From: Lewinella sp. IMCC34191
GTDB taxonomy: Bacteria > Bacteroidota > Bacteroidia > Chitinophagales > Saprospiraceae
Assembly (NCBI RefSeq): GCF_003390935.1
Contig: NZ_QNQZ01000001.1
Location: forward strand, 558,001-622,000
DNA: 64,000 nt
Reading direction: 5' to 3'
In this document: positions 33,460-42,224 of the stretch, one piece after another
Numbering within the stretch: position 1 is the stretch's first letter
Layout of the letters: each line of letters opens with the position of its first letter
Translations under genes and position numbers: made by a program
The notes under the pieces: model-generated
What the model saw: the letters and a program-made list of their open reading frames with translations, nothing else
Database searches by the model: none
Told to the model about the DNA's origin: nothing

Positions 33460-33635
33460 AATTTGTTGATAATTAGTTCGTAATGATTTGTCATCTATAA
33501 GACGGGTTAAAGCGGGCCATGTTCGAATGAACACGGTTTAATATGCTATTCATAGACCTCGAATAGTGGTTTGTCACCGACAAGTATCACGCGATAAATA
33601 GCCAGCGCAGAGCCGCGACTGTCTATCTTTAGTCT

Positions 33636-34874
33636 ATGTTGCCCCCGTTCTTCGACTTCAATCTGTATTCGAGTCTACTCCTAGTAGGGGTGGCGCAGGG
33701 GACGGTGTATGCAACCATACTGGCAATCCGCGCTTATCAAAACCGCTCACTAAGCGACGGGCTGGCTGTGCTCGTTCTACTCGTGGTTACCCTCTACGTA
33801 GCCCAGTGGATGCTCGGGTTCGGGGGCTGGTATGATGCCCGGGACTGGCGAACAACCCTCATGTTTTACGTGCCCTGGGATAACCTGTTGCTATTGGGTC
33901 CGCTGATCTACCTCTACTTCAGGGCAGTCACGGATGGTAGTTTTAGGTGGTCGAACCACCTGGCGTGGCACTTTTTGCCCTGGTCATTGGCCATTCTTCC
34001 GCACTTGGTAGCAATCGGTTATGACCTGCTCTATCTGAAAGGGATTACCGGCCAGGCGCTACCGAAGTTTTTCGGAACCCGCGGACCCCTTCGTGAAAGT
34101 TTTTGGCTGACTAGTCCCACCGTAATCAATGCGGTCACGACGTTCCAGTATGTCCAATTGACCTTATACCTCGCTTGGACCACGCGGGCTTACCGCCGTT
34201 TTCGCAATTATATACACGACGCTTTCAGTGATCCGCAGGGCCGTTCCTTTACCGGTCTGGCTTCTTTGTTGGTAATCGTATTGGCCGGTGTTGGTATGAC
34301 AATGGTCATCGCCGGATATCAGTCGGTGTATGGGCAAGTACCTTATGTTAAAGAGTGGTTCCACCATCTCGCCCTGTCCGGAGTGGCTTTCGCCGCGGGA
34401 ATTCAGTTTATGCAGGTCGATGGAGACCGTATCGGTAGCCTGCGGTTCCAAGACTTGACCGAAGGAAAGCGTGCGCTTGATGAGCGGAGCACGGTGCCAG
34501 CGCATTTAGAAGTGATTTTTGAGCATATTCAACGTAGAATGGAGCAGGATCACGACTATCTGGAACCCGATCTGCGGTTAGCTGAGTTGGGGGAGCGGAT
34601 AGATAAGACCGAGAAACAGGTGAGTGCGGCGATCAATGCTTGCGCCGGACAGAATTACAACGACTACATTAACGGCCTTCGCTGCACCTATTTCGTCGCG
34701 TTACTACAGCAGGGAGCACATCGCGAGCGTACGCTACTGGCGCTGGCTCTGGAGGCGGGCTTTAACAGTAAATCCACATTTAACCGGGCATTTCGAAAAA
34801 GCTACGGCTGTTCCCCCAAGCAGGTCATTGAGCGACTGGAAGGCGGACAAAATGTGTCCCAAAAGATGATTTGA
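33636..34874 (+). CDS. Membrane-embedded AraC-family transcriptional regulator
   Basis: The 412 residues begin with about seven predicted membrane helices (about 10-265) and end with an AraC-type double helix-turn-helix (about 315-405: DYINGLRCTYFVALL, then ALEAGFNSKSTFNRAFRKSYGCSPKQV). This 7TM-AraC layout is frequent in Bacteroidota; the ligand is unknown. The regulator must act from the membrane. A TATCTTTA box sits only 4 bp before the ATG, so a downstream start cannot be excluded. It may control the tandem lipoprotein genes just downstream (54 bp), but that is only context. Confidence 0.9.
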   Translation: MLPPFFDFNLYSSLLLVGVAQGTVYATILAIRAYQNRSLSDGLAVLVLLVVTLYVAQWMLGFGGWYDARDWRTTLMFYVPWDNLLLLGPLIYLYFRAVTDGSFRWSNHLAWHFLPWSLAILPHLVAIGYDLLYLKGITGQALPKFFGTRGPLRESFWLTSPTVINAVTTFQYVQLTLYLAWTTRAYRRFRNYIHDAFSDPQGRSFTGLASLLVIVLAGVGMTMVIAGYQSVYGQVPYVKEWFHHLALSGVAFAAGIQFMQVDGDRIGSLRFQDLTEGKRALDERSTVPAHLEVIFEHIQRRMEQDHDYLEPDLRLAELGERIDKTEKQVSAAINACAGQNYNDYINGLRCTYFVALLQQGAHRERTLLALALEAGFNSKSTFNRAFRKSYGCSPKQVIERLEGGQNVSQKMI

Positions 34875-34927
34875 AGCGTGCATGGGGCGGAAACCCCGGT
34901 GCTTAGTGGGAAATCAAATCATCTCCC

Positions 34928-35656
34928 ATGCTTCGTTTACTACTTCCTATTCTCGTATTACTTTCCCCGCTTTCCTGCTCCCAAAGCACAGCCGGGCTTA
35001 CCATCCCGGCGAAACAGATGTTCGTTCTTGGGGAAGACATGGATGCTGGTTATTCGGCGACTCTAACGAATAGGGGGAAGCAGGCGGTCCGTCTCCAAAT
35101 TGTCCGGAAAAGTGACCTGGAGGTGGTAAAGAGCCTGATGCTTGCCCCCAGGTCGACCAAATCCGTCGCTATAGCGCGGCAAGAACTGGTCCAAATGATC
35201 AACTCTGGCGAGCGGGAGGCGGATCTTTTGGTCGTCATGAATAAGAGCGTAAAGGGTATGCGTACGCAACCCTTAAAGGGGGAAGCCGCAATGACCGCAG
35301 CGCCCGTCGATGGGTATTTACTTCCTGCGGATGATCCAGTATTCGAGTTGTCTCCGAATAACCGATTCCGTACCGAACTGGAGGTCGGTGAGTGTTTCCT
35401 GGTGGGCGAGGGAAGCCGCCAGGACTACACTGCGGATGTCAAAGCCAAGGGAGGGCCGCTGCAGTTGCACGTGTTGAAATCCGTCAATTCCAATTTTGTA
35501 AGGGGCTTTGGTCTCGGTTCAGGTAGTACCGAAACGGTTTCGGTCGATGAAGGGGAGGTGCTGTATCTGTGCAACGATGGCCGTACTGCGATTCGGGTTG
35601 TGGTAAGCTTAAGTCGCGAAGTGCCGGGTGCCCGCGTCGTCACCCCATCCCGCTAA
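34928..35656 (+). CDS. Lipoprotein of unknown function, larger paralogue
   Basis: The 242-residue protein has a lipobox ending LSPLS|C (Cys17). The mature N-terminal domain (about 24-105: AGLTIPAKQMFVLGEDMDAGYSATLTNRGKQAVRLQIV) is homologous to the whole mature part of the next gene product, and a second domain (about 120-235) looks beta-rich. Both proteins contain the shared motif KSVxGMxxxP. No family is recognised. The two genes lie in tandem with 89 bp between them, suggesting a duplication with gain or loss of the second domain. Confidence 0.75.
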   Translation: MLRLLLPILVLLSPLSCSQSTAGLTIPAKQMFVLGEDMDAGYSATLTNRGKQAVRLQIVRKSDLEVVKSLMLAPRSTKSVAIARQELVQMINSGEREADLLVVMNKSVKGMRTQPLKGEAAMTAAPVDGYLLPADDPVFELSPNNRFRTELEVGECFLVGEGSRQDYTADVKAKGGPLQLHVLKSVNSNFVRGFGLGSGSTETVSVDEGEVLYLCNDGRTAIRVVVSLSREVPGARVVTPSR

Positions 35657-35745
35657 GCTGCGCCCTGCCGGGAGAAGGACGGGCAAAAACACTGGATCAC
35701 GTGGTCTGTCTTTCCCTATATTAGGGTCAACTATTCCGCTGCGCC

Positions 35746-36105
35746 ATGTTTCGATTCCTCCTTCTGTGTTTTCTTTTTGGTGGCCTCTCTGCCTGTTCCC
35801 AACGATCGGTCGGGCTCTTTCTTCCCGTCGGCGAAATGGTCGTGCTTGGTACGTATGCCAATACGGACTACGCAGCTACCGTAACCAATAGAGGTTCACA
35901 GGAAGTCGAGGTACAGATCGTTGACGCGTCCGGTAGCGGGGTAGTGCGAAGCTTTATTTTACCCACGGCCGGATCGGAGGAAGTTCACCTGATTTCCGGG
36001 CAACGCGCGCAGGTAATGAACGTAGGGAGTCAGGGAGCACAGGTCAAATTAACCGTCGACAAAAGTGTTGGAGGAATGCACATGCGCCCGATAGTTGGTC
36101 CGTAA
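35746..36105 (+). CDS. Small lipoprotein of unknown function, shorter paralogue
   Basis: A 119-residue lipoprotein with lipobox GLSA|C (Cys17). The mature part is one beta-rich domain, related to residues 24-105 of the preceding lipoprotein by the alignable blocks GLFLPVGEMVVLGTYANTDY and ATVTNRGSQEVEVQI, and the shared KSVGGMHMRP ending. It is complete: a stop follows the shared ending directly. The 344 bp downstream (36106-36449) hold no gene or clear repeat. Confidence 0.75.
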   Translation: MFRFLLLCFLFGGLSACSQRSVGLFLPVGEMVVLGTYANTDYAATVTNRGSQEVEVQIVDASGSGVVRSFILPTAGSEEVHLISGQRAQVMNVGSQGAQVKLTVDKSVGGMHMRPIVGP

Positions 36106-36449
36106 CTGATGTTGGGTGGTCGCAATGTTATAACCTGATCCTACCGGGGCTTGCCTGTGATTGTTGGCTTGACTACCGGCGCGCATTTTAGCCCCAGACC
36201 CCGGCCATGTCTTCGGGTTGAATACCTGGAGACTACAGGATTACCAATTGGTAGCAATAGGGTAGTAGTATGCTCTCGAAACAAACGGGAATCCTTGTCG
36301 CATACGGACTCAGCAAGGAGACTGATTGATGCCCGACGGATAGCATAATCTTGCAGTTATGGAGAAAGGGAGGTCCGCCCCGTTGCGAGATACAGAACCC
36401 TTAGCCCTCCTTTCCCGCTATAGAGACACACCATACCCAAAATCTTGCT

Positions 36450-37901
36450 ATGCCACAATTGCTACTCCTTCTGTTTCTGTGTATTGGAAGTGCCGGCTTG
36501 ACCGCGCAGCCTGCGGTCGTCCTGGAACGGCTTGCAGAGACCTTTACCGAACCTACCGATCTGGTATCCGACGGCTTCAATACTGACTACCTGTACGTCG
36601 TCGAGAAACCAGGCTTCGTCAACCGATACGACCTTGAAGGGGGAGCAGTTTCCCTAGTCCTGGACCTATCCGACCAGGTTGAAGACAACGGTGAGGGAGG
36701 CGCGCTTGGAATGGCGTTTCATCCCGCCTTTCCGGATAGTAACTACGTCTACGTAAATTATACGGCTCCCGCTCCTGCCGGCCAGGGCGACCTGGTAAGC
36801 CGCATCAGCCGCTTTACGCTCGACAATGTCGGTATCGTCTTTGATCTGAGCGAACGGATACTGCTTTCTATACCTCAGCCGGCCGGGAATCACAACGCGG
36901 GCGATCTGGCTTTCGGACCCGACGGCTACCTCTATATTCCACTGGGTGACGGTGGGGGGGGCAACGACCAATACGACAACGCACAGGATCCGACATCCCT
37001 TCTGGGCAGCCTTTTGCGCATTGACGTAGACTCCACGACCGGTGATCAAAATTATGCCGTACCCGCGGACAATCCTTACGTGAACAGCGGCGACACCCTC
37101 CCGGAAATTTGGGCGATGGGGCTGCGTAACCCCTGGAGAATTTCCTTCGACCGCGAGGGCGGCGGCTTGTGGATTGCCGATGTGGGACAGGGCCGTCGGG
37201 AAGAGGTTAACTACGTCGCCGCTGGTGCCGGTGCCGGCACCAACTTCGGCTGGAATTGTCGGGAAGGACTGATGGCCTTTGGAAGCCCGTCGTCCCGTTG
37301 CGCCGGACGCACGGCGGAGGACTTCACCGATCCGGTGCTCGACTATGCGCACGATGAAAGTCAGCGCGTTAATGGTACTTCCATTACCGGTGGCTTTGTG
37401 TACCGCGGAGACGCTGAGGATTTGCGCGGCTACTATGTCTTCGGGGACTTTGGCAGACAACGACTGTTTCTCTATCCCGCTGATTCGGACGCAGGCGCCG
37501 ATGACATCATTGTCTATGACGATTTAGCCGCCGAGAAAATATCAACCTTTGGAGAAGGGGTAAATGGTGAACTTTACGTTGCCGATATCTCCGGAAGGAT
37601 ATACCTGGTCACTACGGAAGCCGCCACGCCGACGGACGAAACGAGGAGCGGTTACTCGCAGATGCGGGTGTTCCCCAATCCGGCCTCCGATCGACTGACC
37701 GTCGAACTGTCCGCCCCCGTTTCGGGAGAAGCGACCGTTAGTTACCGGTCGGTGGATGGACGCGTCGCGGCTAGGGATGTGACGGTTAGATTTAGCAATG
37801 GGCGTGCAGATTTGCTGGTCCCGGAATTACCTGCGGGAATCTATATGCTGTCGACCTTTGTGGAGGGGAAAAGATTCATGGCGCGAATAGTGTTCCAATA
37901 A
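36450..37901 (+). CDS. PQQ-dependent sugar dehydrogenase-like protein with type IX sorting domain (type A)
   Basis: A 483-residue secreted protein. Signal peptide (IGSAGLTAQ), then a six-bladed glucose/sorbosone-dehydrogenase propeller (about 25-385) with landmarks EKPGFVNRYD, GEGGALGMAFHP, GNHNAGDLAFGPDGYLYIPLGDGG, GLRNPWRISFD and ADVGQGRREEVN. The last 80 residues are a type A sorting domain (MRVFPNPASDRLTVEL ... GIYMLSTFVEGKRFMARIVFQ), which directs export by the type IX system. The enzyme class oxidises sugars with PQQ, but Hhip-like relatives may not; the substrate is unknown. Confidence 0.93.
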   Translation: MPQLLLLLFLCIGSAGLTAQPAVVLERLAETFTEPTDLVSDGFNTDYLYVVEKPGFVNRYDLEGGAVSLVLDLSDQVEDNGEGGALGMAFHPAFPDSNYVYVNYTAPAPAGQGDLVSRISRFTLDNVGIVFDLSERILLSIPQPAGNHNAGDLAFGPDGYLYIPLGDGGGGNDQYDNAQDPTSLLGSLLRIDVDSTTGDQNYAVPADNPYVNSGDTLPEIWAMGLRNPWRISFDREGGGLWIADVGQGRREEVNYVAAGAGAGTNFGWNCREGLMAFGSPSSRCAGRTAEDFTDPVLDYAHDESQRVNGTSITGGFVYRGDAEDLRGYYVFGDFGRQRLFLYPADSDAGADDIIVYDDLAAEKISTFGEGVNGELYVADISGRIYLVTTEAATPTDETRSGYSQMRVFPNPASDRLTVELSAPVSGEATVSYRSVDGRVAARDVTVRFSNGRADLLVPELPAGIYMLSTFVEGKRFMARIVFQ

Positions 37902-37918
37902 ATTTGGGCTACTCTTGC

Positions 37919-37935
37919 ACCTGCGCTCCGTCGCC
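37919..37935 (-). repeat. 17-bp dispersed element, intergenic copy
   Basis: ACCTGCGCTCCGTCGCC, a 16/17 match to the complement, fills most of the 56-bp gap between the sugar dehydrogenase and the next gene. Confidence 0.8.
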
Positions 37936-37957
37936 ACGTTAGCCAAAAAAAAACTTC

Positions 37958-39163
37958 ATGTCAAAAGTCTTAATCATCGGCGCCGGAGGCGTCGGCCGCG
38001 TAGTAGCTTATAAGTGCGCGGAATACCCGGAAGTATTTAGTGAATTCATGTTGGCCAGCCGCACGAAAGCCAAGTGCGACGAAATCGCGGCCGACATCAA
38101 AACCGACCTCGGGTACGACAATATCACAACCGCCGCTATCGATGCGGAGGACATACCGGCCCTGACCAAGCTCATCCAGGACTACGATCCCTTCATGGTC
38201 ATCCACGTCGCGCTGCCGTACCAGGACCTGACCATTATGGAGGCCTGCCTGAATGCCGGCGTGCACTACCTCGATACGGCAAACTACGAACCGAAGGAAG
38301 AGGCCAAGTTTGAGTACAGCCACCAGTGGGCGTACCAGGATCGCTTCAAGGATGCAGGCCTGACGGCGATATTGGGCTGCGGCTTCGACCCGGGAGTGAC
38401 GAGCATTTTTACGGCCCGGGCCGCCGCCCACTTCTTTGATGAGATCCACTACCTCGATATCGTGGACGCCAATGCGGGCGATCACGGGAAGGCCTTCGCG
38501 ACGAACTTCAATCCCGAGATCAACATCCGGGAGATCACGCAGCCCGGCAAGTACTACGAAGACGGTGAGTGGGTGGAAATTCCCGCCTTTAGCATCCGCA
38601 AAGATCTGACTTACCCCGATATCGGACCCAAGCCCAGCTACGTGTTGTACCATGAGGAGCTGGAAAGCCTGGTCAAAAACTTTCCGACCCTGAAGCGGGC
38701 GCGTTTCTGGATGACCTTCGGTGAGGAGTACCTGACTCACCTGCGGGTAATTCAGAACATCGGAATGGCGGGCATCGAACCCGTGAATCATAAAGGCGTG
38801 GAAATTATTCCGCTAGAGTTCCTCAAAACCGTCCTTCCCGATCCCGGGGGCTTAGGGGAAGGCTACAGCGGGGAGACCAGTATCGGTTGCCGAATCCGGG
38901 GCATCCGCAACGGAAAGGAAGAGACCTATTATATATGGAACAACTGCAGCCACGAGCGCGCCTACAAGGAAACCCGGGCACAGGGCGTCAGCTACACCAC
39001 CGGCGTGCCGGCCATGACCGGTGCCATGATGCTTATCCAGGGCAACTGGGACGGGGCAGGCGTGTATAACGTGGAGCAGTTCAACCCGGACCCCTTCCTC
39101 GACGTGCTGGGCAAGCACGGTCTGGAATGGCACGAAAAGGTGGGCGCGGACCTGGAACTGTAG
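37958..39163 (+). CDS. Saccharopine dehydrogenase family protein, probable carboxynorspermidine dehydrogenase
   Basis: A 401-residue cytoplasmic enzyme with an N-terminal Rossmann domain (GAGGVGR at 8-14) and the family landmarks HVALPYQDLTIMEAC, LGCGFDPGVTSIFTA and IGCRIRGIRNGKEETYYIWN. These resemble carboxynorspermidine/carboxyspermidine synthase of the alternative spermidine pathway more than lysine-pathway enzymes. Its usual partner, carboxynorspermidine decarboxylase (nspC), is not in the window. An adenine run precedes the ATG. The 217-bp gap to atpB holds only the atpB promoter. Confidence 0.88.
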   Translation: MSKVLIIGAGGVGRVVAYKCAEYPEVFSEFMLASRTKAKCDEIAADIKTDLGYDNITTAAIDAEDIPALTKLIQDYDPFMVIHVALPYQDLTIMEACLNAGVHYLDTANYEPKEEAKFEYSHQWAYQDRFKDAGLTAILGCGFDPGVTSIFTARAAAHFFDEIHYLDIVDANAGDHGKAFATNFNPEINIREITQPGKYYEDGEWVEIPAFSIRKDLTYPDIGPKPSYVLYHEELESLVKNFPTLKRARFWMTFGEEYLTHLRVIQNIGMAGIEPVNHKGVEIIPLEFLKTVLPDPGGLGEGYSGETSIGCRIRGIRNGKEETYYIWNNCSHERAYKETRAQGVSYTTGVPAMTGAMMLIQGNWDGAGVYNVEQFNPDPFLDVLGKHGLEWHEKVGADLEL

Positions 39164-39337
39164 TTCTGGAAAAGGGAGAGCAGCCCCCCAAAAGAGCCCG
39201 CCAATGTTAACTGCAGGTTAAGGATGCCGGACTCGCCGATCGATACTCGTCCAACCGGGAGTCGTCGGACCGGCTAGTAGTAGCAAACTTGGTGGGAAAA
39301 ATCAATAGTGTAGCTACCATAGGTGTAAGTTATTGCT

Positions 39338-39345
39338 TACCTTTG
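39338..39345 (+). promoter_or_regulatory. -7 promoter element of the atp operon
   Basis: TACCTTTG, a perfect TAnnTTTG box, continues as CGGC like the miaB promoter. It lies 35 bp before the atpB ATG at 39381 and excludes the longer TTG-initiated frame from 39333. Confidence 0.6.
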
Positions 39346-39380
39346 CGGCTCATTTGAGGGATAGCAAAACCCCCCAACGT

Positions 39381-40709
39381 ATGACGTCCAGCGCACGCCT
39401 GTTCTTTCTCCTCCTTTTCAGCTTTGCATTTACCTACGTTTCGGCTCAGGAGGTCGATGATCACGGATCGGTGGCGGACCACCACAGTCCGGAGATGGAG
39501 TGCGGTTCCCACGACGAGTATGATCCGGCCGGGGTTATCCTCCATCACATCGCCGATGCCAACGAATTCCATGTTATCGGGGATTTCAGCGTTCCGCTCC
39601 CGGTATTTCTCTATGCCCCCGAAGCTGGCCTGACTGCCGGTTTCAGCAATATGTTTCACCACGGTGAGGTAGCGGTCGACGGTTACGTCATGAATCACGG
39701 ACGCATCAACCGCCTAGTTGACGCCCCCGCCGGACTCATGGAAGGCGACCACGAGGTAGAGTGCATTGCGCACACTTCGACCGAGGTGGATGGCAAGACC
39801 CGCGATATGTACTACGCCCTGATCGGCGGCGAACGTTATTTGCTCGACGCCCCGTCGGTAGGTGACGGCGGCCTGCTCGGCGGTGGCATTACGAGCTTCT
39901 ACGACTTCAGCATTACCAAGAACGTCTTCACGATGATCCTGGCTTCGCTGCTGCTGATCTTCCTGTGGCGGGCGGTTGCCAACGGCTATAAGAAGAATGA
40001 AGGCAAGGCACCGAGTGGCATCCAAAGCCTGATGGAGCCCTTCTTCGTATTCCTTCGGGATGAGATCTCTATCCCGATGATTGGGGAGAAGCATTACGAG
40101 CGCTTCCAGCCCTTCATCATGACGATCTTCTTCTTCGTGCTGTTCTGTAACCTGCTGGGATTGATTCCTATATTCCCCGGTAGCTCGAACGTGACCGGCA
40201 ACTTGGCCGTAACCATGGCCCTGGCCGTCATTTCCGCCTTCGTGGCTTACTTCCACGGTAACCGGCATTACTGGGAGCACACGCTCTGGATGCCCGGCGT
40301 ACCGCCACTGATCAAAATATTCATCCTCACCCCGGTAGAGATTTTGGGATTGGTGATCAAGCCTTTCTCGCTGATGGTTCGTCTCTTCGCTAACATCACG
40401 GCGGGACACATCATTATCCTCAGCCTCATCAGCCTGATCTTCATCTTCGGAAACAACGGAGAGAGTGTATTGGGTGCCGGTGCCGGAGCAATCGTCAGCG
40501 TAGCCTTTACGCTGTTCATGAACTGTATCGAACTACTGGTAGCCTTCGTACAGGCCTTCATCTTCGCTATTCTATCCGCCAGCTATATCGGCGCGGCGGT
40601 AGAGGATGCTCATCACCACGACGAGGCCGGGCACCACGGAGAGGAGAAGGTTGCCGAAGGTGGCGTCATGGGTGGAGCCGTAACCGGCATGCACACCGCC
40701 GCCGACTAA
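39381..40709 (+). CDS. atpB: F1Fo ATP synthase subunit a
   Basis: Membrane stator half-channel for protons. The 442 residues include the signal peptide and roughly 150-residue His/Asp-rich N-terminal extension typical of Bacteroidota, then six or so membrane helices. The essential arginine is Arg334 in KPFSLMVRLFANITAGH. The C-terminus is again His-rich. Start at the ATG at 39381, after the promoter. First gene of atpB-E-F-H-A-G; no atpI precedes it. Confidence 0.96.
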   Translation: MTSSARLFFLLLFSFAFTYVSAQEVDDHGSVADHHSPEMECGSHDEYDPAGVILHHIADANEFHVIGDFSVPLPVFLYAPEAGLTAGFSNMFHHGEVAVDGYVMNHGRINRLVDAPAGLMEGDHEVECIAHTSTEVDGKTRDMYYALIGGERYLLDAPSVGDGGLLGGGITSFYDFSITKNVFTMILASLLLIFLWRAVANGYKKNEGKAPSGIQSLMEPFFVFLRDEISIPMIGEKHYERFQPFIMTIFFFVLFCNLLGLIPIFPGSSNVTGNLAVTMALAVISAFVAYFHGNRHYWEHTLWMPGVPPLIKIFILTPVEILGLVIKPFSLMVRLFANITAGHIIILSLISLIFIFGNNGESVLGAGAGAIVSVAFTLFMNCIELLVAFVQAFIFAILSASYIGAAVEDAHHHDEAGHHGEEKVAEGGVMGGAVTGMHTAAD

Positions 40710-40751
40710 GAAACTATTACGAATTTTATTTACCCATTTAAATCATTCAAC

Positions 40752-40952
40752 ATGGGAGCTCTTGGAGCAGGTATCGCCGCCCTCGGCGCTGGACTCGGAA
40801 TCGGACTCATCGGTAGCAAGGCTACTGAAAGCATCGCCCGCCAGCCCGAAGCCGCTGCCGACATCCGTAGTGCCATGATCCTGACCGCCGCCTTCGTTGA
40901 GGGTGCCGCGCTGTTCGCGATCATCGTAGGTCTTCTGGACAAGCTGCTCTAG
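40752..40952 (+). CDS. atpE: F1Fo ATP synthase subunit c
   Basis: The 66-residue rotor subunit with two membrane helices: a Gly/Ala-rich first helix (GIAALGAGLGIGLIG), the polar loop ARQP (29-32) and a second helix carrying the ion-binding Glu50. The residues after Glu50 (GAAL) lack the Ser/Thr of sodium-binding c-rings, so proton coupling is expected. A 12-bp stem-loop follows its stop codon. Confidence 0.97.
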   Translation: MGALGAGIAALGAGLGIGLIGSKATESIARQPEAAADIRSAMILTAAFVEGAALFAIIVGLLDKLL

Positions 40953-40978
40953 CAGCGGCGCCGTCCGGGCCACACCAC

Positions 40979-41017
40979 AAGCCGGCAGCGAACTGCGCTT
41001 GGCAGCGCTGCCGGCTT
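40979..41017 (+). terminator. Stem-loop between atpE and atpF
   Basis: AAGCCGGCAGCG (40979-40990) pairs perfectly with 41006-41017 around a 15-base loop, then ACCTTTATT. With no real U-tract it is more likely a partial terminator or mRNA-stabilising structure that raises atpE output. A TACCTTTA box (41017-41024) at its foot could be an internal promoter. Confidence 0.55.
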
Positions 41018-41054
41018 ACCTTTATTGCCTGACACGTTGTTAAACAACTCACTA

Positions 41055-41567
41055 ATGTCTACGCTCTTTCTAGTCGACTTCAACGTCCTTAAGCCCGATA
41101 TCGGCTTAATTTTCTGGACCGTCATCATCTTCCTGGTCCTTTACTTCATTCTCGGCAAACTTGCCTGGGAGCCGATCCAGAAGGCCCTGCGCCGTCGGGA
41201 TGAAGAGATCCAGTCCAGCATCGACGAAGCCAAACGCGCCCGTGAGGAGATGCAGGCCCAGGCTGACGAAAACCAGCGTCTGCTCATTGAAGCCCGCGAA
41301 GAACGCACCCGTATCATCAGCGACGCGGAAAAGCAGCGCAAGGAAATGATAGCCGAGGCCAAGAACGAAGCCCGTGATGCCGCACAGAAGGTGGCCAGCG
41401 ACGCCCGTCGCGACATCGACAATATGCGCAAAGCCGCTATGGTCGACCTGAAGAAGGAAGTCGGTACCATGGCCATTGAGATCGCCGAGAAGATCCTGCA
41501 GAAGGACCTGAAGAGCGACGCCAACCAGGAAGCCTTCGTTCGCGAACTGGTTCGTGACCTAAACTAA
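41055..41567 (+). CDS. atpF: F1Fo ATP synthase subunit b
   Basis: Peripheral stalk subunit of 170 residues: an N-terminal membrane helix (about 16-34, IGLIFWTVIIFLVLYFILG), then one long charged helix for dimerisation and delta contact. Start at the ATG at 41055; the TTG ten codons earlier falls beside the stem-loop and adds nothing conserved. 7 bp before atpH. Confidence 0.95.
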   Translation: MSTLFLVDFNVLKPDIGLIFWTVIIFLVLYFILGKLAWEPIQKALRRRDEEIQSSIDEAKRAREEMQAQADENQRLLIEAREERTRIISDAEKQRKEMIAEAKNEARDAAQKVASDARRDIDNMRKAAMVDLKKEVGTMAIEIAEKILQKDLKSDANQEAFVRELVRDLN

Positions 41568-41574
41568 GCACCGC

Positions 41575-42147
41575 ATGACTAACCCCAGAGTAGCCGCCCG
41601 CTACGCACAGTCCCTCCTCGAACTGGCCCAGGAACGGAACCAACTTGAGGAGATCAAGGCCGACGTCGACACCATGCTCGCTATGGGTAAGAATCGCGAT
41701 TTCGCGCTGCTCCTGAGCAGCCCCGTCGTCAATCCCAGCAAAAAGCAGGCCGTTCTGACCCAGCTACTGGACAAGGCCGGTGCCCAACAATTGACCCGCC
41801 TTTACGTGAAACTGCTCATCGACAAGGGCCGTGAAGTCGATATGCTGGGTATCCTGCGGGAGTTTAATAGTCAGTATAAAACGCTGAAGCACATCTCCAC
41901 GGTTAAACTCACGAGTGCTGCTCCGCTGACCGCGGATACGCTGAATGCCGTCAAGCAACAGTTAGCGGCCAGCGGAAAAACGGAGAGCGACATCGATCTC
42001 GAAACGAGCATCAACCCCGACCTCATCGGCGGATTTATTCTCGAGTTCGACGGCAAAGTCTATGACGCCAGCGTATCGCATAAGCTCAAGAACATGAAGG
42101 ACGAGCTGCGCAAGCCCAACGTTTACGTGAATCAAATCGCGGAATGA
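41575..42147 (+). CDS. atpH: F1Fo ATP synthase subunit delta
   Basis: The 190-residue subunit that links the stalk to the top of F1. The N-terminal helical domain starts PRVAARYAQSLLELA, and the C-terminal domain has the family landmark PDLIGGFILEFDGKVYDASV. Follows atpF by 7 bp and precedes atpA by 77 bp. Confidence 0.95.
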   Translation: MTNPRVAARYAQSLLELAQERNQLEEIKADVDTMLAMGKNRDFALLLSSPVVNPSKKQAVLTQLLDKAGAQQLTRLYVKLLIDKGREVDMLGILREFNSQYKTLKHISTVKLTSAAPLTADTLNAVKQQLAASGKTESDIDLETSINPDLIGGFILEFDGKVYDASVSHKLKNMKDELRKPNVYVNQIAE

Positions 42148-42224
42148 GCGTCCCGCCAATTCCGCCCCTACATACTATAGTGCCGCCCCGCGGCCGACCT
42201 TAGAAAATTATAAGAATAACAATC

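Noticed and set aside
36106-36449. Possible small gene or RNA in the gap before the sugar dehydrogenase
   Set aside because: Open frames there are short, out of step with any start signal, and no stable repeat or tRNA-like fold is visible.
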